64,000 bases of DNA from Caballeronia sp. dw_19 (GTDB lineage Bacteria > Pseudomonadota > Gammaproteobacteria > Burkholderiales > Burkholderiaceae): the NCBI RefSeq assembly GCF_018449515.1, contig NZ_JAAVUQ010000029.1, positions 1 to 64,000 on the forward strand, given 5' to 3'. The notes under the pieces were generated by a model. It saw only the letters and a program-made list of their open reading frames with translations. It had not been told where the DNA came from and made no database searches. The translations under genes were made by a program, and so were the position numbers. Below are positions 17,562 to 26,747 of this stretch, piece after piece. Position 1 is the first letter of the stretch, and every line of letters begins with the position of its first letter.

Positions 17562-18377
17562 ATGTCTTTCATCGAATCGCTCAATGCCGCGTGGTCGCGG
17601 ACCCAGTCGTTACTCTGTGTCGGGCTTGATCCGGAGCCTTCACGGTTTCCGGGCGCATTCAACGGGCGCGCTGATTCGATCTTCGATTTTTGCCGCGACA
17701 TTGTTGACGCTACGGCGCCGTTTGCCTGCTCGTTCAAACCGCAGATTGCGTATTTTTCTGCGCATCGCGCCGAGGATCAGCTTGAGCAGTTGATCGCGCA
17801 TATTCATGCCGAGCATCCGGGATTGCCCGTGATCCTCGACGCCAAACGCGGCGATATTGGCAGCACCGCCGAGCAATATGCAATCGAAGCATTTGATCGA
17901 TACAAAGCCGATGCCGTCACGGTTAATCCGTATATGGGGTTTGATTCCGTTCAGCCGTATCTCGAGCATGACGGGAAGGGCGTGATCGTCTTGTGCCGCA
18001 CGTCCAATGCCGGCGGCTCGGATCTGCAGTTTCTTAACGTCGATGGGACGCCGCTTTATCAGATCGTGGCGCGGCTCGCCGCCGAGAAGTGGAATGCGAG
18101 CGGGCAGTTGGGGTTGGTGGTTGGGGCTACGTTTCCTAAGGAAATTGAAGTCGTGCGTTCTATCGTTGGCGATATGCCGCTTTTGATTCCGGGTATTGGC
18201 GCGCAGGGCGGTGATGTTGAAGCGACGGTTCGTGCTGGACGCGATTCTTCGGGCAAAGGTGGAATGCTGATTAATTCTTCGCGCGCGATTATTTATGCCG
18301 GCAAGGGCGATGATTTTGCTGATGCCGCCAGAGAAGCCGCTAAGCGCACGCGGGATGCGATTAATGCCGTGGGTTGA
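17562..18377 (+). CDS. pyrF: Orotidine 5'-phosphate decarboxylase
   Basis: Last enzyme of UMP synthesis, decarboxylating OMP. The 271-residue protein belongs to the longer OMPDC subgroup, with [13 protein letters not shown] near the N terminus, the catalytic motif [16 protein letters not shown] at about residue 90, and late [10 protein letters not shown]. The family start MSFIESLN at 17562 is chosen; an ATG six bases earlier is equally possible. Its right flank changes abruptly to AT-rich sequence after 18.5 kb. Confidence 0.95.
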   Translation: MSFIESLNAAWSRTQSLLCVGLDPEPSRFPGAFNGRADSIFDFCRDIVDATAPFACSFKPQIAYFSAHRAEDQLEQLIAHIHAEHPGLPVILDAKRGDIGSTAEQYAIEAFDRYKADAVTVNPYMGFDSVQPYLEHDGKGVIVLCRTSNAGGSDLQFLNVDGTPLYQIVARLAAEKWNASGQLGLVVGATFPKEIEVVRSIVGDMPLLIPGIGAQGGDVEATVRAGRDSSGKGGMLINSSRAIIYAGKGDDFADAAREAAKRTRDAINAVG

Positions 18378-18508
18378 TGTTGCCGCGCGCTGAACAGTGC
18401 CGGTTTCGACTCATCGCGACCGGCAGCTACCAACCCGCTGCAGACACTCGGGAGGCACGGAGTAAGGGATTTACTGTCTTCATCGAAATCCAGAGCTTCT
18501 GTTAGCCT

Positions 18509-19030
18509 TTAATTCTCCTGCGAGGATTGTTTTTCCAACCGTTTCAGGTTGGTGCGTAAGGTGTCAAATATTGTAAAGTCAAGGTCTTCGTCAGGAAAAT
18601 GGTCTGTATTTTTAATTTTTGTGAGAATCTTCTCTTTTTTTTCCGTTGAATAGCCATCCCACTCTAATGGATTGATGTACCAAAAATCGGTCCCATAGAT
18701 CATCCACGATTCGACAAATTTCAAGAATTCGAAGTCGCTTTCATATTTTTCCAGTATTTTTCTAAAGTCTAAATCATGCCTTTTTGGTAAAGAGAAGCAG
18801 CAAAAAGTTTGTCCTGGCTTTGGGAATATCGAGAGATGAACGGTGTATTTTTTGTTGCCAGATTTAAACCCACTTTTTCCCGCAAGACAAAGCGGGAGTT
18901 CGCAATCTAGGTGTATTGCGATCACCGACGTCAATTCACCGTCGCCGTTCATTGTTTTAATAAATGGAGCAAGATCTTCATTTTCAATTTCGGCTGCCAA
19001 GTACTCCAAGGACTCGATTTTATCCTGCAT
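18509..19030 (-). CDS. Hypothetical protein, C-terminal half of an interrupted AT-rich gene
   Basis: I do not recognise this product. From the ATG at 19030 it would be 173 residues, rich in Lys, Asp, Glu, Phe and Ile, with no signal peptide or membrane helix (SLEYLAAEIENEDL, YTVHLSIFPKPGQTFCCF, DLDFTIFDTLRTN). The same frame continues upstream with protein-like sequence (EKISLFNTDLKKNITLID) through 32 more codons, up to a TAA at 19127-19129 that is also the stop of the upstream gene. The two are therefore probably halves of one gene of about 367 codons. Base composition is far more AT-rich than the neighbours, a sign of transfer. Confidence 0.6.
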   Translation of the reverse strand: MQDKIESLEYLAAEIENEDLAPFIKTMNGDGELTSVIAIHLDCELPLCLAGKSGFKSGNKKYTVHLSIFPKPGQTFCCFSLPKRHDLDFRKILEKYESDFEFLKFVESWMIYGTDFWYINPLEWDGYSTEKKEKILTKIKNTDHFPDEDLDFTIFDTLRTNLKRLEKQSSQEN

Positions 19031-19126
19031 GTGCTTGGTGATTTCGTCATTAACATCAATCAGCGTAATGTTTTTCTTGAGATCGGTATTGAATAGAGAA
19101 ATTTTTTCGCGCTGGTAATCGCTTAT

Positions 19127-19612
19127 TTATTTTTTATAGGATGACAACGCCCTTTTAAAGACTTTCAGTAAACTCGAAACTTCGAATAGGTATCTAAAAA
19201 TTACTCTCAGATTTTGAATGGCGATCGACGGATCCTCAAAGTTCCCATTGCGCTCGAAGCCACTAAAGAGTCTTTCGTGGTCAATGCAGAATCCTGGGAA
19301 TGCGGAAGCCTTTCCTATATTGATGGACTTGCATTCGTATTGTCCTGATTCTGAATTTAACCTAGGGTAAATAACGTTCTTTTGATATGAGACCGGCCTC
19401 AATACCGATGACTCGGGAATCGTGTGAGATAGCACGCACTTGCCCTTGCAGCCGGGTATGATGCACCCACCTTTTTTTCTTCTTACCCGCTCTCGCTCGT
19501 TAATGAAATTATAATGCAATGATTTGAAGTATTTTTCGTCCATGTATATCGGCTTACCGGTCTCGCCGAAGAATTCATTGTTTGCGCCAAACACTTTAGA
19601 GGCTAAGCTCAT
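19127..19612 (-). CDS. Hypothetical protein with Cys/His zinc-binding motif, N-terminal half of an interrupted gene
   Basis: A 161-residue product without a name. It has C50-x4-C55-x3-C59-x3-H63 (CIIPGCKGKCVLSHTIPES) and a second C109-x2-H112 pair (CIDHERLF). This layout of Cys residues followed by a Ser-His-Ile-Pro stretch resembles HNH-like zinc-bound nuclease folds of accessory genes, but no complete catalytic motif can be confirmed. It ends in TAA at 19127, and the same frame continues beyond the stop. Strongly AT-rich codon use marks it as foreign. It may be a natural fragment or a gene inactivated by one substitution. Confidence 0.6.
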   Translation of the reverse strand: MSLASKVFGANNEFFGETGKPIYMDEKYFKSLHYNFINERERVRRKKGGCIIPGCKGKCVLSHTIPESSVLRPVSYQKNVIYPRLNSESGQYECKSINIGKASAFPGFCIDHERLFSGFERNGNFEDPSIAIQNLRVIFRYLFEVSSLLKVFKRALSSYKK

Positions 19613-19759
19613 ATACCACCTGGTCCATGATGCGATTGGTTATCTAACGTTTGTTGTCGGCGATCTATGTGCCGAGGCCGAGTGTCCGCTCGTGGCCGAT
19701 ACGAGTCACACGAAGTTCGTCGACTAGTATCGCCCCACCTCGGCTTCGCTTACCACACA

Positions 19760-20698
19760 CTAAATACGAACCACCCGCTCAATTGCCTCCACTGTCATTT
19801 CCATCGCATCGTCGCGGGCGCAATCTACCACTCGCCGCTCCTTGATCCCCCTCAACCACGTCAACTGCCTTTTACACAACTGACGCGTCGCGAAAACGCC
19901 TTTATCGCGCATGGTCTTATAGTCGATTTCCCGATCCAGATATTCCCAAGCCTGCCGATACCCCACGCATCGCATCGATGGCATCGCCGGCGATAAATCC
20001 CCGCGCGCCCGTAGCCGTTCCACTTCCTCCAGCAATCCAGCTTCAAGCATCAAATCAAACCGCTTCTCGATCCGCTTATGCAGCACGCTTCTATCGGATG
20101 GTTCTAGCGCAATCGGCACAAACTCCGGTTCGCCATCCTGGCTCTTTTTCGGATCTTTCAATATGGCAGATAGAGGTCTGCCGGTCAGCATGAACACTTC
20201 CAGTGCGCGCTGGATTCGCTGCGAATCATTTGGCGCGAGTCGTGCTGCGGTTTCCGGATCGATAGCCATTAGTCGCGCGTGCAAAGTAGGCCAGCCATCT
20301 CGTGCAGCTTCTTCATCAAGCGCCGTGCGCATTTCCGGATTCGCCTCCGGCAACTCATTCAATCCGCGCGTCAGGGCCATGTAATACAACATCGTTCCAC
20401 CGACCAATAACGGGATTCGGCCGCGACCTTCAATGTCGGCCACCAGCTTCAAAGCGTCATTCCGGAATTGAGCGGCCGAATACGATTCGGTCGGATCGAT
20501 GATATCGATTAAATGATGCGGCGCCAGTGCGCGTTCTTCGTGACTAGGTTTCGCCGTGCCTATATCCATGCCGCGATAAACCAGCGCCGAATCCACGCTG
20601 ATGATTTCCACCGGCCGTCGTTGCGCGAACGCCAGCGCCGCCGCCGTCTTTCCCGATGCCGTCGGCCCCAATAAACACGCAACCCGCCGCGCGCTCAT
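19760..20698 (-). CDS. miaA: tRNA dimethylallyltransferase
   Basis: Transfers a dimethylallyl group to N6 of A37 in tRNAs reading UNN codons. The 312-residue protein opens with the P-loop [15 protein letters not shown], then [20 protein letters not shown] and [15 protein letters not shown], and contains [12 protein letters not shown] and [13 protein letters not shown]. The ATG at 20698 overlaps the mutL stop (ATGA on the minus strand), so the pair forms a mutL-miaA operon as in many proteobacteria. The open frame continues upstream within mutL but has no family sequence. Confidence 0.96.
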   Translation of the reverse strand: MSARRVACLLGPTASGKTAAALAFAQRRPVEIISVDSALVYRGMDIGTAKPSHEERALAPHHLIDIIDPTESYSAAQFRNDALKLVADIEGRGRIPLLVGGTMLYYMALTRGLNELPEANPEMRTALDEEAARDGWPTLHARLMAIDPETAARLAPNDSQRIQRALEVFMLTGRPLSAILKDPKKSQDGEPEFVPIALEPSDRSVLHKRIEKRFDLMLEAGLLEEVERLRARGDLSPAMPSMRCVGYRQAWEYLDREIDYKTMRDKGVFATRQLCKRQLTWLRGIKERRVVDCARDDAMEMTVEAIERVVRI

Positions 20699-22707
20699 TG
20701 GCCGCGCATGAAAAGTCGGTCGAGATCGCCGAGCGTCAACTGGAACCAGGTCGGACGGCCGTGGTTGCACTGGTCGCCGCGCTCGGTGGCTTCCATCTGG
20801 CGCAACAGCCCATTCATCTCGTCCAGCGTCAGCCGGCGATTCGCCCGCACCGCGTGATGGCACGCGAGCGTGCCCAGCAATTCATGCTGACGCTCGGTCA
20901 ATACCCGCGAGCCGCCGTAAGCCTGCAAATCCGAAATCACCGCACGCGCCAAAGACTGCAAATCGGCATCTTTCAGCAGGGCAGGAACCGCGCGAATCGC
21001 AATCGAGCCCGGCGACAGAATCGCCAGATCGAATCCCAACGCGTCCAGCACTTCACGCTCTTCCTCGACCACGCCCATTTCCACGGCATCGACGGTCATC
21101 GTCACCGGAATCAGCAACGGCTGCACCGCGATTGCCCGGTCAGCCAGCGAGTTCTTGAACTGCTCGTAAAGGATGCGCTCGTGGGCCGCATGCATGTCGA
21201 CGATGATCAAACCCTGCGCGTTTTGCGCCAGTACATAGATGCCGTGAATCTGGCCCAGCGCGAAGCCCAATGGCTGCTCAACGGCCCCTATATCCGGCGC
21301 ACCCGGCATCGCGGCGTAGAGCGGTGCGCTGGGCTGGTTCGGCGAGTAAGCCTCGGAGGAATTCACGCCCTCGGCAAGCGTCGAGCCCTGCGGCGTGCCG
21401 GCGTTTACATCGCGGCGACCGAACAACGCGTCGTACAGCGCCAGCGGCTGAGCGACCGGCAGATTGCCCTGCGTCATCCTCGATTGCCGCAGCCAGTTCG
21501 TGGCGTTGTCGTTTTTCTGCCCCGAACCCAGCGTGGAATCGTTCAGTGAGCCCGTACCCATACCCGCCACACCCACGCCCGCGTAAGGCCGGGCGCTGAA
21601 CGAAGCGATTCCCGTCGGCTCCAATTGCGCGGCGTGACCACCGGCCGTTGTTTCCGGCGATGCCCCCGCGTGACGCGCCAACGCACGCTGCACGGCATGG
21701 AACACGTACTGATGGATCGAGCGCGAATCGCGGAAACGCACTTCGATCTTCGACGGATGCACGTTCACATCCACCGATTCCGGCGGCAGATCGAGGAACA
21801 GCACATACGATGGATATCGGTTGCCGTGCAGCACGTCCTCGTACGCGGCGCGCACGGCGTGCGTCAGCAGCTTGTCGCGCACGAAGCGCCCGTTGACGAA
21901 AAAGTATTGCTGGTCGGCGCGGCCGCGGCTCGCGGTCGGCAAGCCGGCGCAGCCATACACGGCCAGCGGTCCGGCGCGTTCGTCGAGCGGCAGATGCGCG
22001 GTGGCGAATACCTCGCCGAGTATTTTGGCCACGCGTGTGGAAGGGTCCGACGCGTTCCAGTGCTCGACGGCTTTGCCGTTATGAATCACCGATATCGCGA
22101 TGTCCGGCCTCGCCAGCGCCACGCGCCGGATCACTTCCAGGCAATGCCCGAGTTCGGTCTGCTCGCTTTTCAGGAACTTGCGGCGTGCGGGCGTGTTGAA
22201 GTACAGCTCGCGCACTTCCATCGTCGTGCCGATAGTCCCGGCCGCCGGCGAGATCGCGCCAGTCTGGGCGTCGATCCGCGTGGCATGCGCGCACGCCGCC
22301 GTCCGGCTGGTGATGAAAAGCTCCGCCACCGACGCAATCGACGCCAGCGCTTCACCGCGAAACCCCAGCGACGCCACGGCTTCCAGCTCGGCAAGCGAGC
22401 GGATCTTGCTGGTGGCGTGGCGCAACAACGCCAAAGAGAGTTCGGCGGGCGGGATGCCGCAGCCATCGTCGACGATCATGATCCGCTTCACGCCGCCTTC
22501 GTCGAGCGTGATCCGCAAGCTCGACGCGCCGGCGTCCAGCGCGTTTTCGAGCAGCTCCTTCACCACGGAAGCCGGCCGTTCGACCACTTCACCCGCCGCG
22601 ATCTGGCTGATCAACTGGTCGGGCAACGGCTGAATGGCGCGCGGCAAGCGCCCGGCGGCGGCGGAGGCGTTGGAAATCGTGTCGGATGAATCGATGAGAT
22701 CGGGCAT
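20695..22707 (-). CDS. mutL: DNA mismatch repair protein MutL
   Basis: Mismatch-repair matchmaker of 670 residues. The GHKL ATPase at the N terminus shows [32 protein letters not shown] and [13 protein letters not shown]. The linker (about residues 340-470) is low-complexity. The C-terminal dimerisation domain carries [12 protein letters not shown], matching the DQHA(x)2E(x)4E nicking-endonuclease motif, and also ACHHAVRA and CNHGRP, the other metal-site motifs. It should therefore nick DNA itself, as expected for a species without MutH. Its stop overlaps miaA. Confidence 0.96.
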   Translation of the reverse strand: MPDLIDSSDTISNASAAAGRLPRAIQPLPDQLISQIAAGEVVERPASVVKELLENALDAGASSLRITLDEGGVKRIMIVDDGCGIPPAELSLALLRHATSKIRSLAELEAVASLGFRGEALASIASVAELFITSRTAACAHATRIDAQTGAISPAAGTIGTTMEVRELYFNTPARRKFLKSEQTELGHCLEVIRRVALARPDIAISVIHNGKAVEHWNASDPSTRVAKILGEVFATAHLPLDERAGPLAVYGCAGLPTASRGRADQQYFFVNGRFVRDKLLTHAVRAAYEDVLHGNRYPSYVLFLDLPPESVDVNVHPSKIEVRFRDSRSIHQYVFHAVQRALARHAGASPETTAGGHAAQLEPTGIASFSARPYAGVGVAGMGTGSLNDSTLGSGQKNDNATNWLRQSRMTQGNLPVAQPLALYDALFGRRDVNAGTPQGSTLAEGVNSSEAYSPNQPSAPLYAAMPGAPDIGAVEQPLGFALGQIHGIYVLAQNAQGLIIVDMHAAHERILYEQFKNSLADRAIAVQPLLIPVTMTVDAVEMGVVEEEREVLDALGFDLAILSPGSIAIRAVPALLKDADLQSLARAVISDLQAYGGSRVLTERQHELLGTLACHHAVRANRRLTLDEMNGLLRQMEATERGDQCNHGRPTWFQLTLGDLDRLFMRGQ

Positions 22708-22985
22708 GCCGAAATTATAAAGCTTCGCGCCCGTGAACGATTTCGCCGCCGTTCAGTCTGCCACTACGCGTTTGCCCGTCCCGACTGGCGTACTGTTCTA
22801 CGTGCTCCAGAGCCGCGAAAACGGGCCGATTAGCGTTAAAACCCGCCGATGAACACGCGCTTCGCGAATTTTCCAGCGTCGAGTTCGGTATCATGGCGCG
22901 ACTGTTTTTATCGCAACAATATGCCCGCGCATGCGCGTGGCCGTTGCTGGTTTCCCGCTCATTTCATCCTGGTCGAGGCCCCCTT

Positions 22986-23645
22986 TTGGATACGCTGCTG
23001 TCATTCCTGAGTCTTATTCTCCACATCGACAAATCGCTCGGTTTTTTCATCCAGCATTACGGCGGCTGGGTGTACGCGGTGCTGTTCCTGATCGTTTTCT
23101 GCGAAACGGGGCTCGTGGTGTTTCCGTTCCTGCCGGGCGACTCGCTGCTGTTCATCGGCGGCGCGTTCGCGGCGAGCGGGTCAATGGATCTGGGCGCGCT
23201 GATCGTCCTGCTGCTGATTGCGGCCATCCTCGGGAATACGGTGAATTACTGGATTGGCCGCGCGATCGGCCCCAAGGTATTCGATACCCACATTCCCGTG
23301 CTCGAACGTTTCCTCGACCGCGAAGCGCTTCGCAAGACGCAAGGTTTCTACGAAAGGCACGGCGGCAAAACCATCGTGCTCGCGCGCTTCGTGCCGATCG
23401 TACGGACGTTTGCGCCCTTTGTGGCAGGCGCATCGGCGATGAAAGCCTCGCGGTTTCAGTTGTTCAACATACTCGGCGCGCTGATCTGGGTATTGCTGCT
23501 CGTGTTGCTGGGTTATTTCTTCGGCAATATCCCGTTTATTCGCCAGTATCTGAACGTGATCGCGCTGGTCGGCGTGTGCGCGGCGATCGTGCCGATCGCG
23601 CTGGGCGCAGTGTGGAAAGTCATGCGGCGCAAAGCAGGTAATTGA
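22986..23645 (+). CDS. DedA-family inner-membrane protein
   Basis: Polytopic DedA/SNARE-associated family protein of 219 residues, implicated in lipid-carrier recycling and membrane homeostasis. Family hallmarks are FCETGLVVFPFLPGDSLLF, a G-rich ILGNTVNYWIGRAIGP loop, FYERHGGKTIVLARFVPIVRTFAPFVAGAS and a final hydrophobic pair. I place the start at TTG 22986 (MDTLLSFLSLILHIDKSLG) behind GAGG. The in-frame ATG at 22893 would add a 31-residue extension that looks non-coding. Confidence 0.9.
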   Translation: MDTLLSFLSLILHIDKSLGFFIQHYGGWVYAVLFLIVFCETGLVVFPFLPGDSLLFIGGAFAASGSMDLGALIVLLLIAAILGNTVNYWIGRAIGPKVFDTHIPVLERFLDREALRKTQGFYERHGGKTIVLARFVPIVRTFAPFVAGASAMKASRFQLFNILGALIWVLLLVLLGYFFGNIPFIRQYLNVIALVGVCAAIVPIALGAVWKVMRRKAGN

Positions 23646-23680
23646 GCCGGATTGATTGGCTCGATTGATTAGTTCGACAA

Positions 23681-23718
23681 GCGCTTTCGAAGTCGCCGGG
23701 CCGGCACTTTGAAAGCGC
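23681..23718. other. Long hairpin downstream of dedA
   Basis: GCGCTTTCGAAGT at 23681-23693 pairs with ACTTTGAAAGCGC at 23706-23718, 13 bp with one position that is G-U in RNA, around a GC-rich loop. There is no T-run on either strand, so it may end the dedA transcript only weakly or act as a stability element. Confidence 0.5.
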
Positions 23719-23892
23719 GCATATCACAGGCAGGCTACTCGGTCCGCTGGCGTCTTCGCCGCCAAAACGTAAAAGGTTAGAATGCCGAATTGTCGGCTCG
23801 GTGGTTCGAATATCGAGACGAACGATTCCGGCGTTTCGTGAACAAACGTTAAATGTTTTATGCTGGCGAAGGTTGGCGAGGTCTTATAGCTG

Positions 23893-24069
23893 ATGTTGGA
23901 ACGAACAAGAAGTGAAGCGGGAGCGGCGTGTAACTGGCGCCGTCTCAGGCTGGCGGTGGCGGTGCTGGGTGTAACGGCGCTACTCGCCGGCTGCGGGATT
24001 TTTGGTTGCGGCGGCAGTGCAACGAACGGCGGGGCTTTCGGCGGATGTGGCGCCGGCATGCGGTTCTGA
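23893..24069 (+). CDS. Small Cys/Gly-rich lipoprotein (58 aa)
   Basis: A short gene just upstream of the NlpD-like gene. It encodes 58 residues: a basic N terminus, a hydrophobic stretch ending in the lipobox LLAGC (Cys34), then a short GIFGCGGSATNGG-type tail rich in Gly with further Cys residues. It reads as an outer-membrane lipoprotein of unknown role. The signal peptide is convincing, but the mature part is only about 25 residues. It ends 56 bp before the next start, so the two may be cotranscribed. No clear ribosome-binding site. Confidence 0.55.
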   Translation: MLERTRSEAGAACNWRRLRLAVAVLGVTALLAGCGIFGCGGSATNGGAFGGCGAGMRF

Positions 24070-24125
24070 GCGCCTGGACGCAGCCCGGAAATATCGATAA
24101 CAGGAAGTCAGGGAAAACGGCAAGC

Positions 24126-25043
24126 ATGGCGGTATCGCGTTCAGGTAATTCAGGATGGGCCGTCAACGGCCGCGGGGGAGTGCTCGGTGCGCTCGTTTCT
24201 ATTGGCGTAGCTGTCTCGATCGCCGGTTGCTCGACGGCGCTGACGCCCGCGCCTATCGTCGAACAGTCGACGGGCGGCACGAGCTCGCCAGCACTGATCC
24301 CCGCGACGCCGCCGGGCACCGGGTCCGCCGGGCCGGTCGCCATTGCGCCGCCGGTGCAGGCGGATGCCGGGCCGGGGTTTTATCGGGTGAAACCGGGCGA
24401 TACGCTCTATGGCATCGCGCGCGCGCAAAAGCAGCGTCCGTCCGATCTCATCAAGTGGAACAACCTGCCTGAAAGCAAGCAGGTCAACATCGACCAGTTG
24501 TTGCGCGTGGCGCCGCCAGGCAGCACTGGAACGGCCGCCAACGGTGACGACTGGAGCAAACAGGCTGCATCGTCGGCGTCGAAGGCGGGGCCGCCGATCA
24601 TCGGCGCACCGGCCGCGACGGCGAGCAATAACAGCGCCCCGGCCGACACCAGCACGCCTGCGATCAATTCGAAGGGCGCGTGGCTCACGTGGCCGGCACA
24701 AGGCGACGTGATCACGAAGTTCGGCGAAGGCGGCAGCAAGGGTATCGATATTGGCGGCAAGCTCGGCGAACCGGTGAAAGCGGCGGCTGCGGGCAGGGTC
24801 GTGTATGCGGGCAGCGGTCTGCGCGCTTACGGGCAGATGATCATCGTCAAGCACGGCAACGACTTCCTGACCGCGTACGCGCACAACGGCAAGCTGCTGG
24901 TGAAGGAAGGCGACACCGTCCGCCAGGGCGCGACCATCGCGGAAATGGGAACCGGGCCGAGCAACAAGCCGTTGCTTCACTTCGAGCTTCGCAAGTCGGG
25001 ACAGGCCGTGGATCCGGTGCCGTCACTGAAGAAGGCCGGATGA
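24126..25043 (+). CDS. NlpD-like lipoprotein with LysM and degenerate M23 domain
   Basis: Probable outer-membrane lipoprotein that activates cell-wall amidases during division. The 305 residues comprise a signal with lipobox SIAGC (about residue 33), a LysM peptidoglycan-binding domain (YRVKPGDTLYGIARAQKQ), a Ser/Ala/Pro linker, and a C-terminal LytM/M23 domain. In that domain the metal-ligand His of the usual HxGxD motif is Lys (SKGIDIGG) and the HxH motif reads LLHFEL. The fold should thus be non-catalytic, as in NlpD and EnvC. The ATG at 24126 precedes a normal lipoprotein signal. Confidence 0.9.
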   Translation: MAVSRSGNSGWAVNGRGGVLGALVSIGVAVSIAGCSTALTPAPIVEQSTGGTSSPALIPATPPGTGSAGPVAIAPPVQADAGPGFYRVKPGDTLYGIARAQKQRPSDLIKWNNLPESKQVNIDQLLRVAPPGSTGTAANGDDWSKQAASSASKAGPPIIGAPAATASNNSAPADTSTPAINSKGAWLTWPAQGDVITKFGEGGSKGIDIGGKLGEPVKAAAAGRVVYAGSGLRAYGQMIIVKHGNDFLTAYAHNGKLLVKEGDTVRQGATIAEMGTGPSNKPLLHFELRKSGQAVDPVPSLKKAG

Positions 25044-25086
25044 TGAACACGGTGCGCAGCGCACGTGCGACGGGAGCCTGGCTCGT

Positions 25087-25641
25087 ATGAAAAGGCTTTT
25101 GCTCGCTGCCACGTGCGTGTCCGCTGTGCTGCTCGCCGGCTGCAACGACCAGCAAAACGCGGATGCCATGAACAAGCTCAAGGCGTTTTTCAACGCCGTC
25201 AAACCCGACACGTTGCTATTGAAGGACCTGACGCCGGGCGTGACGACCGAGGCGCAGATTCGCGACCAGATGGGCGAGCCGGAAACGGCGCGAACCTACA
25301 CCGACGGCTCGAAGCGCCTCGAATATCCGCGTGGTCCGGCGGGCACGAATACCTATTTCGTCGATATCGATGCAAACGGCAAATTTGTCTCGGTCACGCA
25401 AGTGCTGACCGCGGAGAACATCGCCAAGGTACGGCCGGGCATGACGCAGGACGAAGTGCGCCGCTTGCTGGGCAAGCCGACTACCATCGCCGAATATCCG
25501 CTCAAAAAAGAGCGCGTGTGGAGCTGGCATTGGGAGGAGGGCGGCGTGACCCGAGACGCCATGTTCAACGCGCATTTCGGCCCCGATGGCATAGTGACGA
25601 CCACATCGCGATCGGAAGCATCAGGCGGCGGCCAGCATTGA
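25087..25641 (+). CDS. Lipoprotein with duplicated BamE/SmpA-like domain
   Basis: Exported lipoprotein of 184 residues with lipobox LLAGC (Cys19). The mature part has two repeats of the SmpA/OmlA pattern: LKDLTPGVTTEAQIRDQMGEPE and IAKVRPGMTQDEVRRLLGKPT, each followed by a beta segment (LEYPRG; WSWHW). This resembles BamE-type domains, which support outer-membrane assembly, but it is longer than BamE itself and should not be called BamE. It lies 43 bp after the NlpD-like gene and may share its transcript. Confidence 0.82.
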   Translation: MKRLLLAATCVSAVLLAGCNDQQNADAMNKLKAFFNAVKPDTLLLKDLTPGVTTEAQIRDQMGEPETARTYTDGSKRLEYPRGPAGTNTYFVDIDANGKFVSVTQVLTAENIAKVRPGMTQDEVRRLLGKPTTIAEYPLKKERVWSWHWEEGGVTRDAMFNAHFGPDGIVTTTSRSEASGGGQH

Positions 25642-25680
25642 GTTGCGCGGCGGGGCGTTTTAATATCGGTACCCATACTC

Positions 25681-26085
25681 ATGGATCACCAAAAATCAAA
25701 ACACGCGCTTGGGCGCGAGACATTGATGGCGCTGGCGGCGCGTCATCGCGACGACCGGGCGTTAACGTTCGAAACGGCTGACGCGGGCTGGCAATGCGGC
25801 CGCGGGCACGCGTGGGACGACGGCCTGAGCGCCGCGCAGAACGTGCGTTGCATGAACTGTGCGACGCAGCGCCGCGAACAGCACACCGAGCGGCTGAAGG
25901 CCCTTGCCGAGGAGCGGGGCGGGAGACTGTTGTCGGCGAGTTACGTCGATGCCACCACGCCTTTGCGATGGGAATGCTCGTTCGGGCATAGCTGGGAGGC
26001 GCAAGCGGAGGTTGCCACGCGATGCTGGTGTGCGGAGTGCATGCGTCGAGGCGTGTACGACATGGCGATAGCGTCTCGAAAGTAA
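25681..26085 (+). CDS. Small protein with two treble-clef-like zinc-ribbon repeats
   Basis: Soluble protein of 134 residues built from two copies of one pattern: W-x-C-x3-H-x-W ... C-x2-C (WQCGRGHAWDD...CMNC and WECSFGHSWEA...CAEC). Each copy gives three Cys and one His, as in the probable zinc-ribbon/treble-clef domains found in accessory proteins. Function unknown; nucleic-acid binding is possible. It starts 39 bp after the lipoprotein stop. The GntR remnant reads toward it from the right on the opposite strand. Confidence 0.75.
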   Translation: MDHQKSKHALGRETLMALAARHRDDRALTFETADAGWQCGRGHAWDDGLSAAQNVRCMNCATQRREQHTERLKALAEERGGRLLSASYVDATTPLRWECSFGHSWEAQAEVATRCWCAECMRRGVYDMAIASRK

Positions 26086-26146
26086 GGCCAGGTGGAAACG
26101 CTTTTTCTCTTGTATAAAAAGTTGCGCCTAATACCCGGCATCCAAC

Positions 26147-26554
26147 GAAAGCGGCGCGCGCCGCTTTCGCATCCTGTTTCTCGATTGCCCGCAGAATCTT
26201 CTGATGGCCTTTCCAGGAGCGTTCCGGCGCCCCCGGCAACTCTTCGGTCAGGACGTATCCGTCGCGGATCACTTCACGCACGGGATCCAGCATTGTCCGC
26301 AGCAATCGATCATTAGCCGCTTCACCGATCACATCGTGAAACTCCACATCGAGTTCCGTATAGGCGCCGTGTTGATCGAGGACGCTGCCCATCTGCGTCA
26401 CCAGCTCCATCAGCCGCCCGAGTTGTTCCGTCGTCCGGCGCGTGGCCGCCAGCGCGGCGAGTTCTTCTTCTGCGCAACGCTGTACTTCCAAAACCTCCTC
26501 CAGCATTCGCTGGCCGCGCGGTGACGTCACGTGCGCAAACAGCACCATCGACAC
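26147..26554 (-). pseudogene. Remnant of a GntR-family (FCD) transcription regulator
   Basis: The minus strand encodes a recognisable FCD effector domain: LEVQRCAEEELAALAA, ELDVEFHDVIGEAANDRLL with the metal-binding Asp and His, and WKGHQKILRAIEKQDAKAARAAF. No winged-helix DNA-binding domain precedes it, and only a GTG could start it. Family similarity stops abruptly near 26147, after which the open frame runs into sequence antisense to the zinc-ribbon gene. Both ends are therefore lost, and I regard it as a decayed gene. Confidence 0.7.
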
Positions 26555-26747
26555 GCGGGCAACACTGGCCGACGCGCTCGATCCGCCATGACAACGCCGT
26601 TCATGTGCTTGCCGATTGGCTCATCAAATAGGTGCTTCCAAAATCCTTACCACGCACCCGCGCAAATTATTTTCGACTTATCGGGAATAGAGGGGAAAAA
26701 AATGGGTTCGCCCTAGTACCAACCCGTTAAACACTCTGGAGTCGAAA

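Noticed and set aside
21625-22689. 354-codon + strand open frame
   Set aside because: Antisense to the mutL ATPase region; no recognisable protein sequence.
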